Of a DNA stretch of 64,000 nt, positions 40,950 to 52,135 are shown one piece after another. The notes beneath the pieces were generated by a model that saw only the letters and a list, made by a program, of their open reading frames with translations, did not search any database and had not been told where the DNA came from. The first letter of the stretch is position 1; each line of letters begins with the position of its first letter. Source of the DNA: Branchipolynoe longqiensis (taxonomy: Eukaryota > Annelida > Polychaeta > Phyllodocida > Polynoidae); NCBI GenBank assembly GCA_030323885.1, contig CM059197.1:30766709-30830708 (forward strand), given 5' to 3'. A program made the translations under genes and the position numbers.

Positions 40950-41327
40950 TTCTTTGTTTGTTGTTGTTTTACATCCTGGCAATATCTAAGGTCATATGAG
41001 GACGGGTACCGACTTGGGACAGGGCATACTCATGGAGACTATATATTGCTGCCCCACTGGGAGACCAGGCCGCAAGCAGCATGACATGATATCCCACTCA
41101 GTCACATTATCCTGACACTGAGCCAACCAGTCCTTGCCCTATCCTATTAATGCCGAGCGCCTGGCTAGGAAGCGACAAGTATACATTTTGCAGTCATTGG
41201 TTTGACTTAACCAGGGTTCGAACCCATGAACTCATGGGTTCGGATCCCGACGGACTCATGCGTTCGGATTCACCGATCTCCCAAAATAGGAGAAAAGACG
41301 CTCAACTCATTTGGCCATCCCGTCTGG
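40950..41327 (-). mobile_element. SINE-1 with expanded head
   Basis: Tail TTTGTTTGTTGTTGTTTTAC at left. The head region is lengthened by repeated GTTCGGAT/CATGGGTTCG units (41218-41275) before GGCCATCCCGTCTGG. Confidence 0.9.
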
Positions 41328-41437
41328 TCAGGGAAGAAGGTAAATTAGGGGTGACAATGGCTGCCTTAAGTTTAAATTAAAGGGGCCCAGCATTCACCTT
41401 GCCAGTTATGCTCATTTCTACGCCAGGTGGACATGAC

Positions 41438-41672
41438 CAGACGGGATGGTCGAATGAGTAGAGCATCCGTCTCCCGCTTTTGTAGGTCGTGGTATTCAAA
41501 CTCACAGGTTCGAACCCTGGTCAAGTCAAACTAATGACTTAAAATTTGATACTTGTTGCCACCTAGCCTGGTGCTCGGCATTATTAGGATAGGTCAAGGA
41601 ACAGTGAAATGACGAAGATCAATCATCCACGATTGAAATTTCCCATGCTTAATCAACTAATGTACCAAAAAT
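41438..41672 (+). mobile_element. Hybrid SINE: SINE-1 head, SINE-2-type tail
   Basis: Head CCAGACGGGATGGTCGAATG through AGGATAGGTCAAGGA, then CAGTGAAATGACGAAGATC...CTTAATCAACTAATGTACC. The switch point matches the hybrid at 21229. Confidence 0.78.
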
Positions 41673-41711
41673 GCATGTTTCAGTAGTTCCCAGTTTTCTC
41701 ACAGGTGGTGC

Positions 41712-42140
41712 TTATGGGGCTGTCACATTATAACGTTTCTCGCCAACGTGCGTTGACGTATGTGATTTTTTGCCCCAACATCGGGATACATCAGGAAGCG
41801 TTATATGCATGTTAGGTGCGAGTTGGTATTTGTTGATGGATGGCGACGGTCGGCGAGGATCGGCGGCACATGTCATCGCAGGTCGAAAGTTTTGTGCTTG
41901 CACAAAACTTTGGACGTGCGACAATGCATTGCGCCAAACGGTTGCTTTTTGTTGTTTTACATCCTACCAACATCTAAGGTCATATCAGGACGGCGCGCCA
42001 AACTTTTACCACAACATTGGCCGCACGCTACCAATACTTTACGCTGATGCCGAAAACTTTGACATCTCTCGATGATTAAAAGTGATTTTGCACATTGGCG
42101 GAGTGCCGGCGAGATACGTCATAATTTGACAGCACCATAA
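41712..42140 (+). mobile_element. TTAA-type element K3
   Basis: ATGGGGCTGTCACATTATAA (from 41714) and CGTCATAATTTGACAGCACC (to about 42136) are inverted, diverged ends; CGTTTCTCGCC / GGCGAGATACG pair further in. A SINE-1 tail fragment lies inside at 41949-41993. The right end abuts a truncated MITE-A. Confidence 0.7.
41949..41993 (-). mobile_element. SINE-1 tail fragment inside K3
   Basis: TTGTTGTTTTACATCCTACC...CATATCAGGACGG only. Confidence 0.7.
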
Positions 42141-42355
42141 ATACCAATTTTTGCTGACCCAGATTTGATCCTTCATATCCAAGTTAGCCCATCGTGCATT
42201 TATTAGGCATTTTCTTTGCTGCATAGAAGGGAATACTAACACTCTATATCAATTTATTTTAACCTGTTACTGCTAAAGCCTATGGTGTCAGAGTTTTGAC
42301 ATGCATGCCAAGATTAATTTAGCGTGTTTTCACTTCAAATATCTCTGAAGTTAGC
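42133..42355 (+). mobile_element. MITE-A, truncated at both ends
   Basis: Middle part only: AGAAGGGAATACTAA, CCTATGGTGTCAGAGTTTTG, CACTTCAAATATCTC. It ends where a family-C copy begins. Confidence 0.75.
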
Positions 42356-42499
42356 TGTAAATTGTGTATTCAACAGTTATTGTACACCTTATTCTATATA
42401 CCTTTTGTGTAAATAACCCTGACTCGAAAAATGGCTGGAAGACCAGTGCTTCGGGACTGACAAAATACTTATTCAGCAGAATAAACATATTTACCAAAA
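42356..42499 (+). mobile_element. Retroposed transcript end, family C, copy 3
   Basis: TGTAAATTGTGTATTCAACAG to CAGAATAAACATATTTACC, with GGAAGACCAGTGCTTCG. Collinear with 30405-30570. Confidence 0.7.
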
Positions 42500-42559
42500 A
42501 AACACAAAAAACTAACCCGTTTAAACTGGGGAGTTTTGAGTCGTTTAATGGGTAAAACT

Positions 42560-42988
42560 GCAAAGAAGGAATCCATCAAGTGCACTAGTGTCCAAATTTG
42601 ATATGTAGGAGCAAATCTAGATACCGTATATGTCCCAATAAACGTGCACTGCGCGAGTGCAGACACATGGATGCGAGTCTATTCAAAGTTAAAGAATTTC
42701 ATGGATTTGTTTTTGTTGTGTCTCTGAAATAAAGTGGGATTGTCTGATTTTATGGGAATTCAGTCTGAATATGATCGTAAATTTTTATTTGATTTTGTCG
42801 TGCCTCTGAAATAAAGTGGGATTGTCTTATTTTATGTGCATTCAGTGTGAATATGATTGTACATTTGTGCGTGCTTTCAATCTTGAAATGGGGGTGTGTG
42901 CTTCTATTGGGTAGCGTGCTTCTATTGGGACATATATGGTAACTCCTTTGGTTGTGAAAATAGTACGTTTTCATCGGATTATGCAACT
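42560..42988 (-). mobile_element. MITE-A fragment split by a mariner-type element
   Basis: AGTGCACTAGTGTCC...GCAAATCTAGA before and CTCCTTTGGTTGTGAAAATA...ATCGGATTATGCAACT after element T join in register across the TA target. Confidence 0.7.
42622..42941 (+). mobile_element. Mariner-type MITE T
   Basis: TA duplications (42622-42623, 42940-42941) flank inverted ends CCGTATATGTCCCAATA and TATTGGGACATATATGG. The interior has a unit of about 85 bp (CTCTGAAATAAAGTGGGATT) in two tandem copies. Its target in MITE-A is known from other copies, which read TAGATAATTGC there. Confidence 0.82.
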
Positions 42989-43103
42989 TAAACTAACTTG
43001 CACTGTTGGTGCTGATAAGGGCGGTCATTATGTCCACGTCTTTTTTTTGGTTTGCTTGAATATGAGGTGGAAGACATTATATTATTCGGTGTTCGGTTTA
43101 TTG

Positions 43104-43399
43104 ATTTGATTGCTATAATCTACCTTACTTTAGTTTGAAGTAACTTTTTATTTTAAATGGCTAACTTTTAATATATTTGAAGTGTAAACACATCAAATTA
43201 GTTTTGGCAAAGACACCAAAACTCTGACACCATAGGCTTCGGCAGTAACATGTTCTGTTAGACCATCTCAGCATTCCCTTCTATGTGGTGACAAATGCTC
43301 AATAAGGTCAGCAATATCTAAGCTAGATATGTAGAATCAAATCTGGATAATTGTTTTGGTTTTGAAAATGTGATGCTTCATCGGACTGTGCTGCTTTAA
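43104..43399 (-). mobile_element. MITE-A, 5' truncated
   Basis: From TTTGATTGCTATAATCTACC to CATCGGACTGTGCTGCT, then TTAA (43396-43399). Confidence 0.85.
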
Positions 43400-43679
43400 T
43401 GACCGTGCTAATGGCGAAGTTTGTTAACTTCTGGGCATCAATATCTAAGAAACTAACAAAAAAAGAGGGAAGAAAGGAAAAGAAGAAGAATATACAACAG
43501 AAGTGGCATGCGTTGGACACGTGTGTTGCATAATACATGGCAGGGCAGGCCTCCGAGGTGAAGTGTTTGGGTCATTAAGAATGACAAATTTGCACACATA
43601 AATTTCGCAGCGCCTAAGAGTAAGACCAAACATCGCCTGAGGCAGGTGTGAATTCTGATGAGCGTCCCGGGGCATGTAC
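43400..43679. other. Unassigned intergenic DNA
   Basis: No repeat or coding sequence recognised. Confidence 0.4.
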
Positions 43680-44018
43680 CGAACGCGGTGGCCGAATCGG
43701 TAGAGCGCCGTCCTCGCATGCGGAAGGTAGGGTCTTCGGTTTAACCGGTCGAGTCAAACCAGTGACTTAAAAAATTGATACTCGTCACTTCCTAGCCAGG
43801 CGCGCGGCATTAATAGAATATGGCAAGGACTGGTTAGTTGGTGTCAGGATCATGTGACTGAGTGGGATATCGGGTTATGGTGACAGAGCCCTGATTTTCC
43901 AGTGGGGCAGCACTATAAAGTTGCCATGAGTGTGTGCTGTCGCAAGTTAGTACCTGCCCTGATATTACCTTAGATGTTACCAGGACGTAACACTCCAACA
44001 ACCAACCAACCAACCAAC
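43680..44018 (+). mobile_element. SINE-1, full length
   Basis: Head GAACGCGGTGGCCGAATCGG...GCATGCGGAAGG; B box damaged (GTCTTCGGTTTAACC); tail GTAACACTCCAACAACCAAC. Confidence 0.92.
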
Positions 44019-44344
44019 CCGGTGCCGGCACTCGTAGGGTCCATGTTTGTGGCTTGCTAGTAATTAACACGTCGACAAAGGCAACCTTTAGAGAAAAAGA
44101 ATAGGTGAGGTTTTACCTGCACATTCCTGGGCCGTCGCTGGTTGCCTGCAGAGACAGGCTCATCCTTAATCAATATAGGTGGATAACGCCCCCCCCCCCC
44201 CCCCCCGCCCCCACTTCCCTCGTATTAAGCCGCTCCTACAGGGGGCGCCACTACATAGCGCCTACAGGGTGGGCGAGAGTTATGGGGTGCCAAGTGTGAG
44301 CTGCCGTGTTAATAATAATAATGAATTTTTATACTTGTACATCT
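44019..44344. other. Unassigned DNA with a C run
   Basis: C run at 44190-44205, AAT tract near 44310; no coding sequence recognised. Confidence 0.4.
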
Positions 44345-44674
44345 GGCTTTATCTACTGGAAATAGGTAGAGCGTAGTCTTTTCGTGCGGAAGGTCGGAAG
44401 TTCTAATCTCAGCCGAGTCAAATGAATCACTTATTAAATTGAGACTTGTCGCTACCTACCTTGCTGCCTGGCATTAGTAGGATAGGGCAAGGAATTGTTA
44501 GCACAGTATCAGGATAATGTTACTGTGTGGGATATCGGGCTAGGGTGCAGGCAGCCTGGTCTCCCAGTAGGGCAGCACTACAAAGTTGCCATAAGTGTGC
44601 ACTGTCACAAGTTGTTACCCGTCTTGATATGACGTTAGATGTTGCTAGGACATAAAACAACAACAAACAAACAA
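44345..44674 (+). mobile_element. SINE-1, head truncated
   Basis: Begins within the A-box region (ATAGGTAGAGCGTAGTC), B box GAAGTTCTAATCTC, body, tail GACATAAAACAACAACAAAC. Confidence 0.88.
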
Positions 44675-44704
44675 TGTTTTGGTTATATAATAAGGTGATC
44701 TCTG

Positions 44705-45318
44705 ACAAAGAGACACACACAGACATATATACACACACAGATACACACAGAGACACACACAGAGACACACACAGAGAGACACACCGAGACACAGAGACAC
44801 AACACAGAGACACACACACAGAGACACACACACACAGACACACACAGAGACACACACAGACACACACACAGAGACACACACACAGACACACACACAGACA
44901 CACACACAGACACACACACAGACACACACAGACATACACACAGACACAGAGACACACACACAGACACAGAGACACACACAGACACACACACAGACACGGA
45001 GACACACACACAGACACACACACAGAAACACACACAGAGACACACACAGAGACACAGAGATACACACACAGACACACAGACACACACAGCAACAGAGACA
45101 CAAAGACACAGACACACACAGAGACACAGAGACACAACACAGAGACACACACACAAACACACACAGAGACACACACAGAGACACATACACACACAGATAC
45201 ACACACATAGACACAGAGACACAACACAGAGACATACACACAGAGACACACACACAGACACAGAGACACACACACAGAGACACAGATACACACACACACA
45301 GAGACACACACACACAGA
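44705..45318. repeat. CACACAGAGA microsatellite, about 610 bp
   Basis: Imperfect ACACACAGAGACACACA array. The frames of 178-270 codons on both strands are repeat translations (THRDTHTE or CVSLCVCV). Confidence 0.97.
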
Positions 45319-45427
45319 ATGGGACGGTCCAAACATGGCTCAGTTTAGCTTGCTTAGAGGGATGTTAGGACCGTCCCAAATATGAAGACTGCTTCCTAAC
45401 AGGTCCGCCGCAGAAACCTACATGTTT

Positions 45428-45600
45428 GCACCGGCTGTCCGTAATTATCAGTCCCCTCCTCCAGCCTTATATCAATGGACAAATGCGACTGATGCTTTTC
45501 TGTTCCCACCACCTTGTCCCGGCTGTCCGTAATTATCAGTCGCCTCCTCCAACCTTATATCAATGGACAAATGCGACTGATGCTTTTCTATTCGCACCGC
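45428..45600. repeat. Tandem duplication of about 90 bp
   Basis: CCGGCTGTCCGTAATTATCA...GACTGATGCTTTTCT occurs twice in a row (from 45431 and from 45518) with few differences. Confidence 0.9.
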
Positions 45601-45795
45601 CTTTACGCAGTACGCATTACGCACCGATCGCTACATGGGGCGATCGGGATAATGGATTTCTGATGCATTCGCATTCGCATTACGCATTACGCGTGTATGG
45701 AATGTAGCTCATAGGTTTCAAGGTGTTTCGATTTTTTGTCGCATTCGCATTCGCATTCGCATTACGCATTACGCGTATATGGAATGCGCCCTTTA
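45601..45795. repeat. GCATTCGCATTACGCATTACG tract
   Basis: Two blocks (45655-45692, 45741-45782), each ending GCGTGTATGGAATG or GCGTATATGGAATG; probably ends of a TIR element whose other limits were not found. Confidence 0.55.
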
Positions 45796-45919
45796 ACTTG
45801 TAAGTCATCTCGCCTGTGAGTAGTACATGAAGATAGTGATTTCTGGCAGGCATTCATTTCGATATTAAAACAAAGCTAATTGAAAATATCAGATTAAGAT
45901 GTACTTATTTGGTACAGTC
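45796..45919. other. Short linker
   Basis: No repeat family recognised. Confidence 0.4.
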
Positions 45920-45920
45920 T

Positions 45921-46398
45921 GTCACGATTTTGTGGATGTGGTATGCGGGTAATGCAGTACCTGGGATACCTTAGGTGCTAAAATACCTCAGGGAGTTTGA
46001 CGCCCCTGCCTTGCAAAGTTGTAGACCACTGCCTTGTGGTACAAGTTCTGGTTCTTAATAGAATCAAAGGCTAAGGGAGCAAACCCTAAGAGAAAACCAT
46101 GTTATCGTGGCAGCATTAAGGGCGGTGATGAATGGAACTCCCAACATCTCCTGACCAGTCACTGCAGGGACAAATAGTTTGCGCATATTTTGACATGTTC
46201 TTGCTGGTGTGAGACCTCTATTTGCTCCCTGAGAGAGTGCCGCTGGTAACTTGCAAAAGCCAGCAGCACTTCAACACTTTGCAAGCAGCTTTAATGAAAT
46301 GTACAACCGCACAAAGCGGCGGTTAAGTAATGAAAGCAGTCTTTGTCGCATTGCGACTGACAGCATGATGATGATGATGATGATAATGTCATGATTTT
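45921..46398 (+). mobile_element. Chimeric retroposon, copy 4
   Basis: The module (GGTATGCGGGTAATGCAG to TTAATGAAA) is joined by TGTACAACCGCACAAAG to the last ~60 bp of the LINE, as in copy 1. Flanks GTCACGATTTT (45921-45931) and GTCATGATTTT (46388-46398) form an 11-bp duplication with one mismatch. A one-base loss (CACTTTGC) breaks the antisense frame. Confidence 0.75.
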
Positions 46399-46730
46399 TC
46401 AACCATTCCCATGGAATGTGGCAATCTAGTGAAGAATTGAGCAGTGAACTCTCACCGAATAGAATGTTAGCTTTAACTTGGCAAACAAAAAAAGAACAGG
46501 AGAGAGGAAAACAAATGATAAAAAAATCAAATAAACCGCATTGCAAGCTTTCATTCTTCACTCTTTTAATAAAGGATACAGATACTTCAATGTGCTGTCC
46601 CAGCCCCCTTGATGGATGTGTACCTTCTAGAGATGAATGGGAAATGAGGAGCTGGGTGGGGGGGGGGGCATAACTGTGTCCCCAATCTACCACAACTGAG
46701 CCAATTCAAACCACTACATAAGCAATGGAC
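46399..46730. other. Unassigned DNA
   Basis: GGGTGGGGGGG at 46655-46668; no coding sequence recognised. Confidence 0.4.
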
Positions 46731-47026
46731 CAGACAGGATGAATTTTGTAGATCGTGGGTTTCGAACCCACGGGTTCGAACCCTGGTCGAGTCACACCAA
46801 TGACATACAAATTGGTACTTGTCACTACCTAGCCAGGTGCTCGGCATTATTAGGTTAGGTTGCCTGAGTGTCAGGATAATGTGACTGAGTGGGATATTAG
46901 GTCATAGTTCTGGTGGCATGGTCTCCCAGTGGGGTAGCACATAAAGTGTGCACTGTCACAAGGCGGTACCCGTCCTGATATGACCCTAGATGTTGCCAGG
47001 ACGTAAAACTCCACCAACCAACCAAC
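46731..47026 (+). mobile_element. SINE-1 with deletions
   Basis: Shortened head (CCAGACAGGATGAATTTTG), duplicated TTCGAACCC boxes, body with gaps, tail GACGTAAAACTCCACCAAC. Confidence 0.88.
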
Positions 47027-47137
47027 ATAATCAATGAGTTGCGTGAGTTGAAACCTTCAGACCGGTAGCTGGCCTCTCTCTGATTGGCCAGTGCGGTGCG
47101 GACACCGGAAGTGACGCATTCCACCTGTTAGTTAGTG

Positions 47138-47491
47138 ATAAAGTTGCATAGTCCGATGGTTTTGAGTTTCTGTCATTTTCTGAGATAAATCTATTAGGTC
47201 GATCGTTATAATCTGCCTTATTTTTGTTTAAAGTAACTTTTATTTTAAATGGCTAACTTTTCAGATATTTGAAGTGCAAACACACACAAGTAATTTTGGC
47301 AAGCACGCCAAAACTCTGACACCATAGGCTTCTGCAGTAACAGGTTCTGTTAATTTGATTAATTACCCTCTTTTATGTGGCGACAAATGCTTAATAATTG
47401 CAACAGTGTCTAAGTTAGATATGTAGAATCAATTCTGGATAATGGCTATGGTTTTGAAAATTTGATGCTTCGTCAGCTTCGTCAGCTTTAA
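47138..47491 (-). mobile_element. MITE-A, complete
   Basis: Left flank ATAA (mutated TTAA), right TTAA (47488-47491); left end AGTTGCATAGTCCGATGG. The right end is scrambled by a GCTTCGTCA duplication. Confidence 0.88.
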
Positions 47492-47998
47492 GTAGCGTCT
47501 GACTAGAGCCGTGTTGGCGGTAGTTTCACCGGCCAGACCGACAGGAGGCGCCATATACCATCGGCGCTGCCCTTCAGATAGGCCCTTGCAGGCCATTCAC
47601 CCCCCCCCCCCCCTCGTGTATTTAAACTGCAAAATCCCGGTCACTACACGGGGGTAATCTCCGCCTACACAATTACTGCCGCCCGGCGTGTGACAGCTGT
47701 CGGTGTGGGCACGCTGGCGCGCCCCTCGGTGCATTCAAATGCCGTCAATGGAGCGTTCCATTGACAGGGCGGCACGGCGCCCGGCTTGGTGTAATCTGGG
47801 CGTGAGCTGCTCGTGAGCTGTACCGAGCTGTTCAAAACTGCTCCCCCCCCCTCCCCCCGTATTCGGGAGTCACTCGGAGACTTTGGTGGGGCGGGGTGTA
47901 TAAACCCAGACTGGCATTCACGTGCACGACACCTACCGGGGCCCGGGGGCAGCTCGCTAAGACAAGTGACAGCCAATGGGTGAATGGATGCCGGGAGG
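47492..47998. other. Unassigned CG-rich DNA
   Basis: C run at 47600-47613 and C-rich tract at 47839-47858; otherwise no repeat or gene recognised. Relatively CpG-rich, which could reflect an old CpG-rich element or host DNA. Confidence 0.4.
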
Positions 47999-48130
47999 AG
48001 GGTGGGGGTCTGTCAGCTGGTTCATGTATGTGGGGAGAGGGGGGGGGGGGGCTGCCACCTGGTTCGTGTATGTGGTGGGGGGGAGTCACCTGGTTCATGG
48101 ATGCAGGGAGGGGGGGGGGGGAGTCTGTCA
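47999..48130. repeat. GTCACCTGGTTCATGNATG minisatellite, small block
   Basis: Three units related to the array at 48719-49980, separated from it by about 590 bp of unassigned DNA. Confidence 0.85.
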
Positions 48131-48718
48131 CCTTGTAAAGTCAACGGCTGGCATCTGCGGGTTGTGTAGGCAGGCTCTATGAAATCAATACAGGCAAGAA
48201 GAGAAAGGAAGAGTATAAAGAATGAAAGTAGAGTGAGAGATTGTACCCTCAGGTTTATTATTATATAGTGGTACATGGATCTGGTATGGCATACCTCCTG
48301 ACCATTATCCCCAATCAGCAACAAGCATTTCTAGTTCCACCAATGAACAGTAAGTATTCTGGGGTCACCATGGCTACTGTGGTCTACCCACCACCACCAT
48401 GCGGTGTCGCTGCTTGGCCTGCACCTGCCTGCTGTGTGTGTGTGGTGATCTTCGACTAACACAGTTGGGGGGGGGAGGAGGGGTAGTGAGTAGAGCTCTT
48501 GAGGCTCCTTACACACTATCACTCGTGCCTCATTCACACTATCTACCTAATACACAATGACTATTGACCACAAGTAAAGAATCACCAGCAACTACATAAA
48601 TACATTCATGCACCTGGCCTTATACATCATGTACATTAATACGAATAGACCATTTTTGCTCCTTTATAGACCATTTGCATTCCCCACCAATGCCTTTTAT
48701 CAGAATATTTTACAACCT
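48131..48718. other. Unassigned DNA between two minisatellite blocks
   Basis: No recognised repeat; frames up to 72 codons without known domains. Confidence 0.4.
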
Positions 48719-49980
48719 GGTTCATGGATGTGGGGTGGGGTAAGTCACCTGGTTCATGTATGTGGGGCACAGTAAGTCACCTGGTTCATGGATGCGGGGC
48801 TGGGTAAGTCACCTGGTTCATGTATGCGGGGCAGGGGTCTGTCACCTGGTTCATGTATGCGGGGCAGGCTGGGGGTCTGTCACCTGGTGCATCGATGCGG
48901 GGCAGAGTAAGTCACCTGGTTCATGGATGCAAGGTGGGGTGGGGGTCTGTCACCTGGTTCATGGATGCGGGGCAGAGTAAGTCACCTAGTTGATGTATGC
49001 GGGGAGGGGCTGGGGTCTGTCACATGGTACATGGATGCAGGGCGGAGTAAGTAAGATTCATGTATGCGGGGAGGGGAGGGGCGGGGGTCTGTCACCCGGT
49101 TCATGGATGCAGGGCGGAGTAAGTCACCTGGTTCATGGATGCGGGGCGGGGCGGGGGTCTGTCACCTGGTTCATGGATGCTGGGCGGAGTAAGTCACCTG
49201 GTTCATGTATGCGGGGTGGGGCGGGGGTCTGTCACCTGGTTCATGGATGCGGGGAGGGGCGGGGGTTTGTCACCTGGTACATGGATGCAGGGCGGAGTAA
49301 GTAAGATTCATGTATGCGGGGGGGGGGGGGGAGGGGGCGGGGGTCTGTCACCCGGTTCATGGATGGAGGGCGGAGTAAGTCACCTGGTTCATGGATGCGG
49401 GGTGGGGCGGGGGTCTGTCACCTGGTTCATGGATGCTGGGCGGAGTAAGTCACCTGGTTCATGTATGCGGGGTGGGGCGGGGGTCTGTCACCTGGTTCAT
49501 GGATGCGGGGAGGGGCGGGGGTCTGTCACCTGGTTCATGGATGCGGGGCAGAGTAAGTCACCTGGTTCATGTATGCGGGGAGGGGCGGGGGTCTTTCACC
49601 TGGTTCATGTATGCGGGGAGGGGTGGGGGTCTGTCACCTGGTTCATGGATGCGGGGCAGAGTAAGTCAAGTGGTTCATGTATGCGGGGAGGGGCGGGGGT
49701 CTGTCACCTGGTTCATGTATGCGGGGAGGGGTGGGGGTCTGTCACCTGTTTCATGGATGCGGGGCAGAGTAAGTCAAGTGGTTCATGTATGCGGGGAGGG
49801 GCGGGGGTCTGTCACCTGTTTCGTGGATGCGGGGCAGAGTAAGTCAAGTGGTTCATGTATGCGGGGAGGGGCGGGGGTCTGTCACCTGTTTCATGGATGC
49901 GGGGCAGAGTAAGTCAAGTGGTTCATGTATGCGGGGAGGGGCGGTGTAAGTCACCTGGTTCATGTATGCGGGCAGGGAGG
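48719..49980. repeat. GTCACCTGGTTCATGNATGC minisatellite, about 1.26 kb
   Basis: Two unit types share GTCACCTGGTTCATGNATGC: a short one (about 32 bp, ending GGGGCAGAGTAA) and a longer one (about 37-38 bp, ending GGGGAGGGGCGGGGGTCT). They alternate in recurring blocks, i.e. a higher-order array. The 173- and 235-codon frames are repeat translations. Confidence 0.95.
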
Positions 49981-49994
49981 AGGGATCTTTTTTA

Positions 49995-50123
49995 GTTGGT
50001 TAATTTGGGTTTTACTTCCTAACAACATCGGAGATCATATCAAGACGGGTACCGACTTCTAATTGCGCACTGGCGGCGGATTTATAGTGCTGCCCCACTA
50101 AGATACCTATCATGTCGCCGTCA
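49995..50123 (-). mobile_element. SINE-1 3' part, strongly diverged
   Basis: GGTTTTACTTCCTAACAACATC...TATAGTGCTGCCCCAC; ends near CATGTCGCCGTCAC. Confidence 0.7.
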
Positions 50124-50537
50124 CAAATGCCAGAAAGCCCACTCAGTGCTATTATTATGACAGTGTTCAGATCAGCCATCAGTGTAAAAGAAAATGTACA
50201 TGTGCAGTATCTTTGCTTCATATATAAAATTTCAACTGGAATATTGAACTGCATTAGTTGACATATTCTATGTCTTTAAAATAGTATTAGATTAATCTCC
50301 ACCCTCGAAAGACTAACGATAGAAAATAGTTGGTAAATGTCTATTCCAAAGGAACGTTTTCATAGAGAATGGACAGTAAATTAATTTGAATCTAAAGTAG
50401 GGGTCTACGTTTAAAGTTACCTGTACGGCTTGGGAGCTAAGCGTGTACGCGTGATCACAAAGTAACATAACCTCACCCCTCAAATTACCGACCTGGTGTT
50501 AGTTTGTGACACTGCGGTGCATTTAATATGTTCCCGT
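50124..50537. other. Unassigned intergenic DNA
   Basis: AT-rich; nothing recognised. Confidence 0.4.
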
Positions 50538-50889
50538 TTAAAGCTGCATAGTCCGATGATATATCAGATTTTCAAAACCAAACCGTTAATCTAGATTTGA
50601 TTTTACATATCTAACTTAGATACTGATGCACTTATTAAGCATTTGTTTCTGCATAGAATACTGAGTCAATTTAACAGAACCTGTTACTGCAGAAGTCTAT
50701 GGTGTCAGAGTTTTGGCAAGCCTGCCAAAACTAATTTTCCATGTTTGCACTCAAAATATCTAAAAAAAATTGACCATTTAAAATAAAAGTAACTTTAAAC
50801 TAATGTAAAGTAGATGCTAGTGATCGAGCTAATATATTTATCTACAACAAAATACAGAAATTCAAAACCATCGGACTATGCAACTTTAA
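50538..50889 (+). mobile_element. MITE-A, complete
   Basis: TTAA at 50538-50541 and 50886-50889; ends AGCTGCATAGTCCGATGA and CATCGGACTATGCAACT. Confidence 0.93.
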
Positions 50890-50896
50890 TGAGAAT

Positions 50897-51241
50897 TTAA
50901 AGTTGCATACTCCGATGGTTTTGAATTTCTGTCATTTTCTGAGATAAATGTATAAGGTTGATTGTTATAACATACCTTACGTTAGTTTGAAGTAACTTTT
51001 GTTTTAAATGGCTAACTTTTTAGGGAAAACATGCTAAATTAATTTTGGCATGCATGCCAAAACCTGGACACCATAGGCTTCTGAAGAAACAGGTTCTATT
51101 AAACTGCCTCAGCATTCCCTTCTACGTGGTGATGAATGCTTAATAAGTGCATCATTACCTAAGTTAAATAGGTAGAATTAAATCTAGATAATTGCTTTGG
51201 TTTTGAAAATTTGATGTTTTCATCGGACTATCCAGTTTTAA
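50897..51241 (-). mobile_element. MITE-A, complete, inverted 7 bp from the previous copy
   Basis: TTAA at 50897-50900 and 51238-51241; ends AGTTGCATACTCCGATGG and CATCGGACTATCCAGT. Confidence 0.93.
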
Positions 51242-51420
51242 TAACTTTAATAACTTGTCAATTCATTTACTAAGTCACATTTACAAACTACTCACAAGTA
51301 TGAATAAGCTAGGAAATTGTTAACATTGAGTCGTACAATCGCGAATTCCGACTGAAATATTTTCCCAATATGCGGGAAGCATATATAAAGTGGGTAGAAT
51401 ATTTACATTATTTATTTATA

Positions 51421-51600
51421 TAGAGTAAGACCTCTCTATACCGACCCTCCACAGACCGACCACTCGCCTATATCTATCGCTTTATTTGGGTCCCAACAAT
51501 ACCATTGTAAGGATATTATAACTCTCGAAGCCGACCATCTCCCTAAATGGATCACTGAAAGTTGGTCCCACGGTTGGTCATTTAGAGAGGTTTTACTGTA
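51421..51600 (-). mobile_element. Pogo/Tigger-like MITE, copy 2
   Basis: TA, then GAGTAAGACCTCTCTATACC at left; AGAGAGGTTTTACTG, then TA at right. Shorter than copy 1 but collinear in reverse. Confidence 0.85.
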
Positions 51601-52135
51601 ATGGTCTATACGTATTTTCTACCATCAATCCATTCATGTCAGAGGAAAAACAAATGTTGTGGGTAGCATACTCTATGGATAAGGAAGTATAGAGCGTTTC
51701 CAGAATCTCGGTAAAACTGCTAAAAGTTGTGACCAAAATCGCGCAAGCAAGAGGAGGACCAAAAACTCTTTACCGATGTAAAGAATAAACAATTTTTTAG
51801 AGTTCCTAAGAGCAACTGGGCTGTTTTGCCTTCTGTAAATTTAGAGCTCTATGTTTTTTTTAGTTAGACTTTGTTGTCATTGGACAGGAATATAAAGCCT
51901 TTAAATTTACATGTACATTTAAATGTAGACATATGAATTTGATTAACAAAACTGACAATGAATGCGCCTAAATGTTCAAACATAAATATGGCCATTACTT
52001 GCAATAGAGGGCGGCAGGGGTGCCTGGAGGGGGTGCGTGGGTACCGGCTCGGCGCATGTCACTACGCTACCCGGAAGCAGCTCAGCTTCTAACAGGAAAT
52101 GGTTACCTGGATACCGCGTACTGTGTGACAATGGA
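51601..52135. other. Unassigned intergenic DNA
   Basis: No repeat or coding sequence recognised. Confidence 0.4.

Noticed and set aside
44520..45336. Frames of 178-270 codons rich in VCVCLC or HTDTHR
   Set aside because: Produced by the CACACAGAGA microsatellite; all registers are open.
49135..49912. Frames of 173 and 235 codons (HLVHGCG, WFMDAG repeats)
   Set aside because: Minisatellite units keep two frames open simultaneously; no domain and no start or promoter context.
51601..51900. Possible THAP or transposase exon (short cysteine/histidine-like pattern in one frame)
   Set aside because: Stops interrupt every frame and the spacing does not match the domain.
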